Source: Euglena gracilis
Lineage: Eukaryota > Euglenozoa > Euglenophyceae > Euglenales > Euglenaceae
Assembly (NCBI GenBank): GCA_900893395.1
Contig: CAAHFI010870670.1
Span: 1 to 26,547, forward strand
Direction of reading: 5' to 3'
Length of the DNA stretch: 26,547 bases
This document shows positions 8,346-21,300 of the stretch, piece by piece. The number at the start of each line of letters is the position of its first letter. Position 1 is the first letter of the stretch. Below the pieces are notes generated by a model. The model did no database searches. It was not told where the DNA came from and was given only the letters and a program-made list of their open reading frames with translations. Both the position numbers and the translations under genes were made by a program.

Positions 8346-11300
8346 CGCAACCGATTTCGGCGAAAACGGCCGAAAAATGACGTTTTTCGGGGTTCGTGGT
8401 TTACGTGCTATTTTGCGCCTCCCGGGCGGTAACGGCTGCGTTTTACGCACGCCCGCCGCGGGCAAAATTGCGCCTATCCGCCCGCCGCCCTTCGCAACAA
8501 TTAGGTAAAGGATCGCCGACCTCTAGCCGGGGCAGAGCGCTCGTTTTTGGACGCCGGCGCAGCCGATTTCGGCCGAAAACGGCCGAAAAAACGTTTTTCG
8601 GGGTGTTCGTGGTTTACGTGCTATTTTGCGCCTCCCGGGCGGTAACGGCTGCGTTTTACGCACGCCCGCCGCGGGCAAAATTGCGCCTATCCGCCCGCCG
8701 CCCTTCGCAACAATTAGGTAAAGGATCGCCGACCTCTAGCCGGGGCAGAGCGCTCGTTTTTGGAGCGCCGGCGCAGCCGATTTCGGCCGAAAACGGCCGA
8801 AAAATGACGTTTTTCGGGGGTTCGTGGTTTACGTGCTATTTTGCGCCTCCCGGGCGGTAACGGCTGCGTTTTACGCACGCCCGCCGCGGGCAAAATTGCG
8901 CCTATCCGCCCGCCGCCCTTCGCAACAATTAGGTAAAGGATCGCCGACCTCTAGCCGGGGCAGAGCGCTCGTTTTTGGAGCGCCGGCGCAGCCGATTTCG
9001 GCCGAAAACGGCCGAAAAACGTTTTTCGGGGTTTTGTTTACGTGCTATTTTGCGCCTCCCGGGCGGTAACGGCTGCGTTTTACGCACGCCCGCCGCGGGC
9101 AAAATTGCGCCTATCCGCCCGCCCCTTCGCAACAATTAGGTAAAGGATCGCCGACCTCTAGCCGGGGCAGAGCGCTCGTTTTTGGACGCCGGCGCAGCCG
9201 ATTTCGGCCGAAAACGGCCGAAAAAACGTTTTTCGGGGTGTTCGTGGTTTACGTGCTATTTTGCGCCTCCCGGGCGGTAACGGCTGCGTTTTACGCACGC
9301 CCGCCGCGGGCAAAATTGCGCCTATCCGCCCGCCGCCCTTCGCAACAATTAGGTAAAGGATCGCCGACCTCTAGCCGGGGCAGAGCGCTCGTTTTTGGAG
9401 CGCCGGCGCAGCCGATTTCGGCCGAAAACGGCCGAAAAATGACGTTTTTCGGGGTGTTCGTGTTTACGTGCTATTTTGCGCCTCCCGGGCGGTAACGGCT
9501 GCGTTTTACGCACGCCCGCCGCGGGCAAAATTGCGCCTATCGCGCCGCCCTTCGCAACAATTAGGTAAAGGATCGCGACCTCTAGCCGGTGCCGGGAGAG
9601 CGTCGTTTTTGGAGCGCCGGCGCAGCCGATTTCGGCCGAAAACGGCCGAAAAATGACGTTTTTCGGGTGTTCGTGGTTTACGTGCTATTTTGCGCCTCCG
9701 GGCGGTAACGGCTGCGTTTTACGCACGCCCGCCGCGGGCAAAATTGCGCCTATCGCCGCCGCCCTTCGCAACAATTAGGTAAAGGATCGCCGACCTCTAG
9801 CCGGGGCAGAGCGCTCGTTTTTGGAGCGCCGGCGCAGCCGATTTCGGCCGAAAACGGCCGAAAAATGACGTTTTTCGGGTGTTCGTGGTTTACGTGCTAT
9901 TTTGCGCCTCCCGGGCGGTAACGGCTGCGTTTTACGCACGCCCGCCGCGGGCAAAATTGCGCCTATCCGCCCGCCGCCCTTCGCAACAATTAGGTAAAGG
10001 ATCGCCGACCTCTAGCCGGGGCAGAGCGCTCGTTTTTGGAGCGCCGGCGCAGCCGATTTCGGCCGAAAACGGCCGAAAAATGACGTTTTTCGGGGTGTTC
10101 GTGTTTACGTGCTATTTTGCGCCTCCCGGGCGGTAACGGCTGCGTTTTACGCACGCCCGCCGCGGGCAAAATTGCGCCTATCCGCCCGCCGCCCTTCGCA
10201 ACAATTAGGTAAAGGATCGCCGACCTCTAGCCGGGGCAGAGCGCTCGTTTTTGGAGCGCCGGCGCAGCCGATTTCGGCCGAAAACGGCCGAAAAATGACG
10301 TTTTTCGGGGTGTTCGTGGTTTCGTGCTATTTTGCGCCTCCCGGGCGGTAACGGCTGCGTTTTACGCACGCCCGCCGCGGGCAAAATTGCGCCTATCCGC
10401 CGCCGCCCTTCGCAACAATTAGGTAAAGGATCGCCGACCTCTAGCCGGGGCAGAGCGCTCGTTTTTGGAGCGCCCGGCGCAGCCGATTTCGGCCGAAAAC
10501 GGCCGAAAAATGACGTTTTTCGGGGTGTTCGTGGTTTACGTGCTATTTTGCGCCTCCCGGGCGGTAACGGCTGCGTTTTACGCACGCCCGCCGCGGGCAA
10601 AATTGCGCCTATCCGCCCGCCGCCCTTCGCAACAATTAGGTAAAGGATCGCCGACCTCTAGCCGGGGCAGAGCGCTCGTTTTTGGAGCGCCGGCGCAGCC
10701 GATTTCGGCCGAAAACGGCCGAAAAATGACGTTTTTCGGGGTTCGTGGTTTACGTGCTATTTTGCGCCTCCCGGGCGGTAACGGCTGCGTTTTACGCACG
10801 CCCGCCGCGGGCAAAATTGCGCCTATCCGCCCGCCGCCCTTCGCAACAATTAGGTAAAGGATCGCCGACCTCTAGCCGGGGCAGAGCGCTCGTTTTTGGA
10901 GCGCCGGCGCAGCCGATTTCGGCCGAAAACGGCCGAAAAATGACGTTTTTCGGGGTGTTCGTGGTTTCGTGCTATTTTGCGCCTCCCGGGCGGTAACGGC
11001 TGCGTTTTACGCACGCCCGCCGCGGGCAAAATTGCGCCTATCCGCCCGCCGCCCTTCGCAACAATTAGGTAAAGGATCGCCGACCTCTAGCCGGGGCAGA
11101 GCGCTCGTTTTTGGAGCGCCGGCGCAGCCGATTTCGGCCGAAAACGGCCGAAAAATGACGTTTTTCGGGGTGTTCGTGGTTTACGTGCTATTTTGCGCCT
11201 CCCGGGCGGTAACGGCTGCGTTTTACGCACGCCCGCCGCGGGCAAAATTGCGCCTATCCGCCCGCCGCCCTTCGCAACAATTAGGTAAAGGATCGCCGAC

Positions 11301-12653
11301 CTCTAGCCGGGGCAGAGCGCTCGTTTTTGGAGCGCCGGCGCAGCCGATTTCGGCCGAAAACGGCCGAAAAATGACGTTTTTCGGGTGTTCGTGGTTTTCG
11401 TGCTATTTTGCGCCTCCCGGGCGGTAACGGCTGCGTTTTACGCACGCCCGCCGCGGGCAAAATTGCGCCTATCCGCCCGCCGCCCTTCGCAACAATTAGG
11501 TAAAGGATCGCCGACCTCTAGCCGGGGCAGAGCGCTCGTTTTTGGAGCGCCGGCGCAGCCGATTTCGGCCGAAAACGGCCGAAAAATGACGTTTTTGGGG
11601 TGTTCGTGGTTTACGTGCTATTTTGCGCCTCCCGGGCGGTAACGGCTGCGTTTTACGCACGCCCGCCGCGGCAAAATTGCGCCTATCCGCCCGCCGCCCT
11701 TCGCAACAATTAGGTAAAGGATCGCCGACCTCTAGCCGGGGCAGAGCGCTCGTTTTTGGAGCGCCGGCGCAGCCGATTTCGGCCGAAAACGGCCGAAAAA
11801 TGACGTTTTTCGGGGTGTTCGTGGTTTTCGTGCTATTTTGCGCCTCCCGGGGTAACGGCTGCGTTTTACGCACGCCCGCCGCGGGCAAAATTGCGCCTAT
11901 CCGCCCGCCGCCCTTCGCAACAATTAGGTAAAGGATCGCCGACCTCTAGCCGGGGCAGAGCGCTCGTTTTTGGAGCGCCGGCGCAGCCGATTTCGGCCGA
12001 AAACGGCCGAAAATGACGTTTTTCGGGTGTTCGTGTTTACGTGCTATTTTGCGCCTCCCGGGCGGTAACGGCTGCGTTTTACGCACGCCCGCCGCGGGCA
12101 AAATTGCGCCTATCCGCCCGCCGCCCTTCGCAAAATTAGGTAAAGGATCGCCGACCTCTAGCCGGGGCAGAGCGCTCGTTTTTGGAGCGCCGGCGCAGCC
12201 GATTTCGGCCGAAAACGGCCGAAAAAACGTTTTTCGGGGTGTTCGTGGTTTACGTGCTATTTTGCGCCTCCCGGGCGGTAACGGCTGCGTTTTACGCACG
12301 CCCGCCGCGGGCAAAATTGCGCCTATCCGCCCGCCGCCCTTCGCAACAATTAGGTAAAGGATCGCCGACCTCTAGCCGGGGCAGAGCGCTCGTTTTTGGA
12401 GCGCCGGCGCAGCCGATTTCGGCCGAAAACGGCCGAAAAATGACGTTTTTCGGGGTGTTCGTGGTTTTCGTGCTATTTTGCGCCTCCCGGGCGGTAACGG
12501 CTGCGTTTTACGCACGCCCGGCGGGCAAAATTGCGCCTATCCGCCCGCCGCCCTTCGCAACAATTAGGTAAAGGATCGCCGACCTCTAGCCGGGGCAGAG
12601 CGCTCGTTTTTGGAGCGCCGGCGCAGCCGATTTCGGCCGAAAACGGCCGAAAA

Positions 12654-13517
12654 ATGACGTTTTTCGGGGTGTTCGTGGTTTACGTGCTATTTTGCGCCTC
12701 CCGGGCGGTAACGGCTGCGTTTTACGCACGCCCGCCGCGGGCAAAATTGCGCCTATCCGCCCGCCGCCCTTCGCAACAATTAGGTAAAGGATCGCCGACC
12801 TCTAGCCGGGGCAGAGCGCTCGTTTTTGGAGCGCCGGCGCAGCCGATTTCGGCCGAAAACGGCCGAAAAATGACGTTTTTCGGGGTGTTCGTGGTTTACG
12901 TGCTATTTTGCGCCTCCCGGGCGGTAACGGCTGCGTTTTACGCACGCCCGCCGCGGGCAAAATTGCGCCTATCCGCCCGCCGCCCTTCGCAACAATTAGG
13001 TAAAGGATCGCCGACCTCTAGCCGGGGCAGAGCGCTCGTTTTTGGAGCGCCGGCGCAGCCGATTTCGGCCGAAAACGGCCGAAAAATGACGTTTTTCGGG
13101 GTGTTCGTGGTTTACGTGCTATTTTGCGCCTCCCGGGCGGTAACGGCTGCGTTTTACGCACGCCCGCCGCGGGCAAAATTGCGCCTATCCGCCCGCCGCC
13201 CTTCGCAACAATTAGGTAAAGGATCGCCGACCTCTAGCCGGGGCAGAGCGCTCGTTTTTGGAGCGCCGGCGCAGCCGATTTCGGCCGAAAACGGCCGAAA
13301 AATGACGTTTTTCGGGGTGTTCGTGGTTTACGTGCTATTTTGCGCCTCCCGGGCGGTAACGGCTGCGTTTTACGCACGCCCGCCGCGGGCAAAATTGCGC
13401 CTATCCGCCCGCCGCCCTTCGCAACAATTAGGTAAAGGATCGCCGACCTCTAGCCGGGGCAGAGCGCTCGTTTTTGGAGCGCCGGCGCAGCCGATTTCGG
13501 CCGAAAACGGCCGAAAA
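12654..13517. repeat. Most homogeneous core of the array (consecutive 216-bp canonical units)
   Basis: Landmarks at 12654, 12870, 13086 and 13302 are spaced exactly 216 bases apart and the units between them read the same by eye, making this the best place to take a reference monomer. Monomer parts in order from ATGACG: an inverted repeat CCGAAAAA-TGACG-TTTTTCGG that spans the unit boundary, a hairpin GCCCG-CCG-CGGGC, the AT-rich word CAACAATTAGGTAAAGGAT, the palindrome GCGCCGGCGC, and a tandem CGGCCGAAAA pair. The + frame stays open through the stretch because the period is divisible by three. Confidence 0.9.
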
Positions 13518-15238
13518 AACGTTTTTCGGGGTGTTCGTGTTTACGTGCTATTTTGCGCCTCCCGGGCGGTAACGGCTGCGTTTTACGCACGCCCGCCGCG
13601 GGCAAAATTGCGCCTATCCGCCCGCCGCCCTTCGCAACAATTAGGTAAAGGATCGCCGACCTCTAGCCGGGGCAGAGCGCTCGTTTTTGGAGCGCCGGCG
13701 CAGCCGATTTCGGCCGAAAACGGCCGAAAAATGACGTTTTTCGGGGTGTTCGTGGTTTCGTGCTATTTTGCGCCTCCCGGGCGGTAACGGCTGCGTTTTA
13801 CGCACGCCCGCCGCGGGCAAAATTGCGCCTATCCGCCCGCCGCCCTTCGCAACAATTAGGTAAAGGATCGCCGACCTCTAGCCGGGGCAGAGCGCTCGTT
13901 TTTGGAGCGCCGGCGCAGCCGATTTCGGCCGAAAACGGCCGAAAAATGACGTTTTTCGGGGTGTTCGTGGTTTACGTGCTATTTTGCGCCTCCCGGGCGG
14001 TAACGGCTGCGTTTTACGCACGCCCGCCGCGGGCAAAATTGCGCCTATCCGCCCGCCGCCCTTCGCAACAATTAGGTAAAGGATCGCCGACCTCTAGCCG
14101 GGGCAGAGCGCTCGTTTTTGGAGCGCCGGCGCAGCCGATTTCGGCCGAAAACGGCCGAAAAATGACGTTTTTCGGGGTGTTCGTGGTTTACGTGCTATTT
14201 TGCGCCTCCCGGGCGGTAACGGCTGCGTTTTACGCACGCCCGCCGGGCAAAATTGCGCCTATCCGCCCGCCGCCCTTCGCAACAATTAGGTAAAGGATCG
14301 CCGACCTCTAGCCGGGGCAGAGCGCTCGTTTTTGGAGCGCCGGCGCAGCCGATTTCGGCCGAAAACGGCCGAAAAATGACGTTTTTCGGGGTGTTCGTGG
14401 TTTTACGTGCTATTTTGCGCCTCCCGGGCGGTAACGGCTGCGTTTTACGCACGCCCGCCGCGGGCAAAATTGCGCCTATCCGCCCGCCGCCCTTCGCAAC
14501 AATTAGGTAAAGGATCGCCGACCTCTAGCCGGGGCAGAGCGCTCGTTTTTGGAGCGCCGGCGCAGCCGATTTCGGCCGAAAACGGCCGAAAAAACGTTTT
14601 TCGGGGTGTTCGTGGTTTACGTGCTATTTTGCGCCTCCCGGGCGGTAACGGCTGCGTTTTACGCACGCCCGCCGCGGGCAAAATTGCGCCTATCCGCCCG
14701 CCGCCCTTCGCAACAATTAGGTAAAGGATCGCCGACCTCTAGCCGGGGCAGAGCGCTCGTTTTTGGAGCGCCGGCGCAGCCGATTTCGGCCGAAAACGGC
14801 CGAAAAATGACGTTTTTCGGGGTGTTCGTGGTTTACGTGCTATTTTGCGCCTCCCGGGCGGTAACGGCTGCGTTTTACGCACGCCCGCCGCGGGCAAAAT
14901 TGCGCCTATCCGCCCGCCGCCCTTCGCAACAATTAGGTAAAGGATCGCCGACCTCTAGCCGGGGCAGAGCGCTCGTTTTTGGAGCGCCGGCGCAGCCGAT
15001 TTCGGCCGAAAACGGCCGAAAAATGACGTTTTTCGGGGTGTTCGTGGTTTACGTGCTATTTTGCGCCTCCCGGGCGGTAACGGCTGCGTTTTACGCACGC
15101 CCGCCGCGGGCAAAATTGCGCCTATCCGCCCGCCGCCCTTCGCAACAATTAGGTAAAGGATCGCCGACCTCTAGCCGGGGCAGAGCGCTCGTTTTTGGAG
15201 CGCCGGCGCAGCCGATTTCGGCCGAAAACGGCCGAAAA

Positions 15239-15420
15239 ATGACGTTTTTCGGGGTGTTCGTGGTTTCGTGCTATTTTGCGCCTCCCGGGCGGTAACGGCT
15301 GCGTTTTACGCACGCACGCCCTTCGCAAAATTAGGTAAAGGATCGCCGACCTCTAGCCGGGGCAGAGCGCTCGTTTTTGGAGCGCCGGCGCAGCCGATTT
15401 CGGCCGAAAACGGCCGAAAA
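15239..15420. repeat. Truncated satellite unit (182 bp)
   Basis: The step between landmarks at 15239 and 15421 is 182 bases, 34 short of canonical. Most of the loss is between the ACGCACGCCC word and the GGTAAAGG word, removing the GC-rich hairpin GCCCGCCGCGGGC and the GCGCCTATCCGCC stretch. Short direct repeats of GCCC/CGCCC type on both sides could have mediated the loss. The flanking units are near canonical. Confidence 0.8.
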
Positions 15421-16279
15421 ATGACGTTTTTCGGGGTGTTCGTGGTTTACGTGCTATTTTGCGCCTCCCGGGCGGTAACGGCTGCGTTTTACGCACGCCC
15501 GCCGCGGGCAAAATTGCGCCTATCCGCCCGCCGCCCTTCGCAACAATTAGGTAAAGGATCGCCGACCTCTAGCCGGGGCAGAGCGCTCGTTTTTGGAGCG
15601 CCGGCGCAGCCGATTTCGGCCGAAAACGGCCGAAAAATGACGTTTTTCGGGGTGTTCGTGGTTTACGTGCTATTTTGCGCCTCCCGGGCGGTAACGGCTG
15701 CGTTTTACGCACGCCCGCCGCGGGCAAAATTGCGCCTATCCGCCCGCCGCCCTTCGCAACAATTAGGTAAAGGATCGCCGACCTCTAGCCGGGGCAGAGC
15801 GCTCGTTTTTGGAGCGCCGGCGCAGCCGATTTCGGCCGAAAACGGCCGAAAAATGACGTTTTTCGGGGTGTCGTGGTTTACGTGCTATTTTGCGCCTCCC
15901 GGGCGGTAACGGCTGCGTTTTACGCACGCCCGCCGGGCAAAATTGCGCCTATCCGCCCGCCGCCCTTCGCAACAATTAGGTAAAGGATCGCCGACCTCTA
16001 GCCGGGGCAGAGCGCTCGTTTTTGGAGCGCGGCGCAGCCGATTTCGGCCGAAAACGGCCGAAAAATGACGTTTTTCGGGGTGTTCGTGTTTACGTGCTAT
16101 TTTGCGCCTCCCGGGCGGTAACGGCTGCGTTTTACGCACGCCCGCCGCGGGCAAAATTGCGCCTATCCGCCCGCCGCCCTTCGCAACAATTAGGTAAAGG
16201 ATCGCCGACCTCTAGCCGGGGCAGAGCGCTCGTTTTTGGAGCGCCGGCGCAGCCGATTTCGGCCGAAAACGGCCGAAAA

Positions 16280-17562
16280 ATGACGTTTTCGGGGTGTTCG
16301 TGGTTACGTTCGTGCTATTTTGCGCCTCCCGGGCGGTAACGGCTGTTTTACGCACGCCCGCCGCGGGCAAAATTGCGCCTATCCGCCCGCCGCCCTTCGC
16401 AACAATTAGGTAAAGGATCGCCGACCTCTAGCCGGGGCAGAGCGCTCGTTTTTGGAGCGCCGGCGCAGCCGATTTCGGCCGAAAACGGCCGAAAAATGAC
16501 GTTTTTGGGGTGTTCGTGGTTTACGTGCTATTTTGCGCCTCCCGGGCGGTAACGGCTGCGTTTTACGCACGCCCGCCGCGGGCAAAATTGCGCCTATCCG
16601 CCCGCCCTTCGCAACAATTAGGTAAAGGATCGCCGACCTCTAGCCGGGGCAGAGCGCTCGTTTTTGGAGCGCCGGCGCAGCCGATTTCGGCCGAAAACGG
16701 CCGAAAAATGACGTTTTGGGGTGTTCGTGGTTTCGTGCTATTTTGCGCCTCCCGGGCGGTACGGCTGCGTTTTACGCACGCCCGCGCGCGGCAAAATTGC
16801 GCCTATCCGCCCGCCGCCCTTCGCAACAATTAGGTAAAGGATCGCCGACCTCTAGCCGGGGCAGAGCGCTCGTTTTTGGAGCGCCGGCGCAGCCGATTTC
16901 GGCCGAAAACGGCCGAAAAATGACGTTTTTCGGGGTGTTCGTGGTTTACGTGCTATTTTGCGCCTGTATTCGGCGTTTCGCGCGGCCCGCGGGCGTAACG
17001 GCTGCGCCTTTACGCACGCCCGCCGAAAATTGCGCCTATCCGCCCGCCGCCCTTCGCAACAATTAGGTAAAGGATCGCCGACCTCTAGCCGGGGCAGAGC
17101 GCTCGTTTTTGGAGCGCCCGCGATTTCGGCCGAAAACGGCCGAAAAATGACGTTTTTCGGGGTGTTCGTGTTTTGTTTTTGCGGGGGTAACGGCTGCGTT
17201 TTCGCACGCACGCCCGCCGCGGGCAAAATTGCGCCTATCCGCCCGCCGCCCTTCGCAACAATTAGGTAAAGGATCGCCGACCTCTAGCCGGGGCAGAGCG
17301 CTCGTTTTTGGAGCGCCGGCGCAGCCGATTTCGGCCGAAAACGGCCGAAAAATGACGTTTTTCGGGGTGTTCGTGGTTTACGTGCTATTTTGCGCCTCCC
17401 GGGCGGTAACGGCTGCGTTTTACGCACGCCCCCGCAAAATTGCGCCTATCCGCCCGCCGCCCTTCGCAACAATTAGGTAAAGGATCGCCGACCTCTAGCC
17501 GGGGCAGAGCGCTCGTTTTTGGAGCGCCGGCGCAGCCGATTTCGGCCGAAAACGGCCGAAAA
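16280..17562. repeat. Scrambled block of degenerate satellite units
   Basis: Six successive units have landmark steps of 216, 212, 212, 227, 205 and 211 bases, and even the first has compensating internal changes. The unit 16920-17146 has its GCCTCCCGGGCGGTAACGG part replaced by a different GC-rich sequence containing GTATTCGGCGTTTCGCGCGG. The following unit lacks most of the palindrome and has a different stretch near 17170-17190 (GTTTTGTTTTTGCGGGGG). Canonical units lie on both sides. This may be an older, less exchanged pocket, or a place where assembly or consensus quality is poor. Confidence 0.75.
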
Positions 17563-18378
17563 ATGACGTTTTTCGGGTGTTCGTGGTTTCGTGCTATTTT
17601 GCGCCTCCCGGGCGGTAACGGCTGCGTTTTACGCACGCCCGCCGCGGGCAAAATTGCGCCTATCCGCCGCCGCCCTTCGCAACAATTAGGTAAAGGATCG
17701 CCGACCTCTAGCCGGGGCAGAGCGCTCGTTTTTGGAGCGCCGGCGCAGCCGATTTCGGCCGAAAACGGCCGAAAAATGACGTTTTTCGGGGTGTTCGTGG
17801 TTTACGTGCTATTTTGCGCCTCCCGGGCGGTAACGGCTGCGTTTTACGCACGCCCGCCGCGGGCAAAATTGCGCCTATCCGCCCGCCGCCCTTCGCAACA
17901 ATTAGGTAAAGGATCGCCGACCTCTAGCCGGGGCAGAGCGCTCGTTTTTGGAGCGCCGGCGCAGCCGATTTCGGCCGAAAACGGCCGAAAAATGACGTTT
18001 TTCGGGGTGTCGTGGTTTACGTGCTATTTTGCGCCTCCCGGGCGGTAACGGCTGCGTTTTACGCACGCCCGCCGCGGGCAAAATTGCGCCTATCCCCCGC
18101 CGCCCTTCGCAACAATTAGGTAAAGGATCGCCGACCTCTAGCCGGGGCAGAGCGCTCGTTTTTGGAGCGCCGGCGCAGCCGATTTCGGCCGAAAACGGCC
18201 GAAAAATGACGTTTTTCGGGGTGTTCGTGGTTTTCGTGCTATTTTGCGCCTCCCGGGCGGTAACGGCTGCGTTTTACGCACGCCCGCCGCGGGCAAAATT
18301 GCGCCTATCCGCCCGCCGCCTTCGCAACAATTAGGTAAAGGATCGCCGACCTCTAGCCGGGGCAGAGCGCTCGTTTTT

Positions 18379-21300
18379 GGAGGCCGGCGCAGCCGATTTC
18401 GGCCGAAAACGGCCGAAAAATGACGTTTTTCGGGGTGTTCGTGGTTTACGTGCTATTTTGCGCCTCCCGGGCGGTAACGGCTGCGTTTTACGCACGCCCG
18501 CCGCGGGCAAAATTGCGCCTATCCGCCCGCCGCCCTTCGCAACAATTAGGTAAAGGATCGCCGACCTCTAGCCGGGGCAGAGCGCTCGTTTTTGGAGCGC
18601 CGGCGCAGCCGATTTCGGCCGAAAACGGCCGAAAAATGACGTTTTTCGGGGTGTTCGTGGTTTACGTGCTATTTTGCGCCTCCCGGGCGGTAACGGCTGC
18701 GTTTTACGCACGCCCGCCGCGGGCAAAATTGCGCCTATCCGCCCGCCGCCCTTCGCAACAATTAGGTAAAGGATCGCCGACCTCTAGCCGGGGCAGAGCG
18801 CTCGTTTTTGGAGCGCCGGCGCAGCCGATTTCGGCCGAAAACGGCCGAAAAATGACGTTTTTCGGGGTGTTCGTGGTTTCGTGCTATTTTGCGCCTCCCG
18901 GGCGGTAACGGCTGCGTTTTACGCACGCCCGCCGCGGGCAAAATTGCGCCTATCCGCCCGCCGCCCTTCGCAACAATTAGGTAAAGGATCGCCGACCTCT
19001 AGCCGGGGCAGAGCGCTCGTTTTTGGAGCGCCGGCGCAGCCGATTTCGGCCGAAAACGGCCGAAAAATGACGTTTTTCGGGGTGTTCGTGGTTTTCGTGC
19101 TATTTTGCGCCTCCCGGGCGGTAACGGCTGCGTTTTACGCACGCCCGCCGCGGGCAAAATTGCGCCTATCCGCCCGCCGCCCTTCGCAACAATTAGGTAA
19201 AGGATCGCCGACCTCTAGCCGGGGCAGAGCGCTCGTTTTTTGGAGCGCCGGCGCAGCCGATTTCGGCCGAAAACGGCCGAAAAATGACGTTTTTCGGGGT
19301 GTTCGTGGTTTACGTGCTATTTTGCGCCTCCCGGGCGGTAACGGCTGCGTTTTACGCACGCCCGCCGCGGGCAAAATTGCGCCTATCCGCCCGCCGCCCT
19401 TCGCAACAATTAGGTAAAGGATCGCCGACCTCTAGCCGGGGCAGAGCGCTCGTTTTTGGAGGCCGGCGCAGCCGATTTCGGCCGAAAACGGCCGAAAAAT
19501 GACGTTTTCGGGGTGTTCGTGGTTTACGTGCTATTTTGCGCCTCCCGGGCGGTAACGGCTGCGTTTTACGCACGCCCGCCGCGGGCAAAATTGCGCCTAT
19601 CCGCCCGCCGCCCTTCGCAACAATTAGGTAAAGGATCGCCGACCTCTAGCCGGGGCAGAGCGCTCGTTTTTGGAGCGCCGGCGCAGCCGATTTCGGCCGA
19701 AAACGGCCGAAAAATGACGTTTTTGGGGGTGTCGTGGTTACGTGCTATTTTGCGCCTCCCGGGCGGTAACGGCTGCGTTTTACGCACGCCCGCCGCGGGC
19801 AAAATTGCGCCTATCCCCCGCCGCCCTTCGCAACAATTAGGTAAAGGATCGCCGACCTCTAGCCGGGGCAGAGCGCTCGTTTTTGGAGCGGGCGCAGCCG
19901 ATTTCGGCCGAAAACGGCCGAAAAATGACGTTTTTCGGGGTGTTCGTGGTTTTGTGCTATTTTGCGCCTCCCGGGCGGTAACGGCTGCGTTTTACGCACG
20001 CCCGCCGCGGGCAAAATTGCGCCTATCCGCCCGCCGCCCTTCGCAACAATTAGGTAAAGGATCGCCGACCTCTAGCCGGGGCAGAGCGCTCGTTTTTGGA
20101 GCGCCGGCGCAGCCGATTTCGGCCGAAAACGGCCGAAAAATGACGTTTTTCGGGGTGTTCGTGGTTTACGTGCTATTTTGCGCCTCCCGGGCGGTAACGG
20201 CTGCGTTTTACGCACGCCCGCCGCGGGCAAAATTGCGCCTATCCGCCCGCCGCCCTTCGCAACAATTAGGTAAAGGATCGCCGACCTCTAGCCGGGGCAG
20301 AGCGCTCGTTTTTGGAGCGGCCGGCGCAGCCGATTTCGGCCGAAAACGGCCGAAAAATGACGTTTTTCGGGTGTTCGTGGTTTACGTGCTATTTTGCGCC
20401 TCCCGGGCGGTAACGGCTGCGTTTTACGCACGCCCGCCGGGGCAAAATTGCGCCTATCCGCCCGCCGCCCTTCGCAACAATTAGGTAAAGGATCGCCGAC
20501 CTCTAGCCGGGGCAGAGCGCTCGTTTTTGGAGGCCGGCGCAGCCGATTTCGGCCGAAAACGGCCGAAAAATGACGTTTTTCGGGGTGTTCGTGGTTTACG
20601 TGCTATTTTGCGCCTCCCGGGCGGTAACGGCTGCGTTTTACGCACGCCCGCCGCGGGCAAAATTGCGCCTATCCGCCCGCCGCCCTTCGCAACAATTAGG
20701 TAAAGGATCGCCGACCTCTAGCCGGGGCAGAGCGCTCGTTTTTGGAGCGGCGCAGCCGATTTCGGCCGAAAACGGCCGAAAAATGACGTTTTTCGGGTGT
20801 TCGTGGTTTACGTGCTATTTTGCGCCTCCCGGGCGGTAACGGCTGCGTTTTACGCACGCCCGCCGCGGGCAAAATTGCGCCTATCCGCCGCCGCCCTTCG
20901 CAACAATTAGGTAAAGGATCGCCGACCTCTAGCCGGGGCAGAGCGCTCGTTTTTGAGCGCCGGCGCAGCCGATTTCGGCCGAAAACGGCCGAAAAATGAC
21001 GTTTTTCGGGGTGTTCGTGGTTTACGTGCTATTTTGCGCCTCCCGGGCGGTAACGGCTGCGTTTTACGCACGCCCGCCGCGGGCAAAATTGCGCCTATCC
21101 GCCCGCCGCCCTTCGCAACAATTAGGTAAAGGATCGCCGACCTCTAGCCGGGGCAGAGCGCTCGTTTTTGGAGCGCCGGCGCAGCCGATTTCGGCCGAAA
21201 ACGGCCGAAAAATGACGTTTTTCGGGGTGTTCGTGGTTTACGTGCTATTTTGCGCCTCCCGGGCGGTAACGGCTGCGTTTTACGCACGCCGCGGGCAAAA

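Larger units (their letters stand above)
6640..14600. repeat. Array subdomain containing the TG-loss monomer variant
   Basis: In eight units the word CGAAAAATGACG reads CGAAAAAACG or CGAAAAACG, so the TG of the TGACG motif is missing. They lie at about 6649, 7073, 8587, 9017, 9226, 12224, 13516 and 14590. I found none further right. A second local variant, GGACGCCGG in place of GGAGCGCCGG, occurs at about 8108, 8550 and 9184 only. Local clustering of variants is the expected mark of nearby units being copied from one another. Confidence 0.75.
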
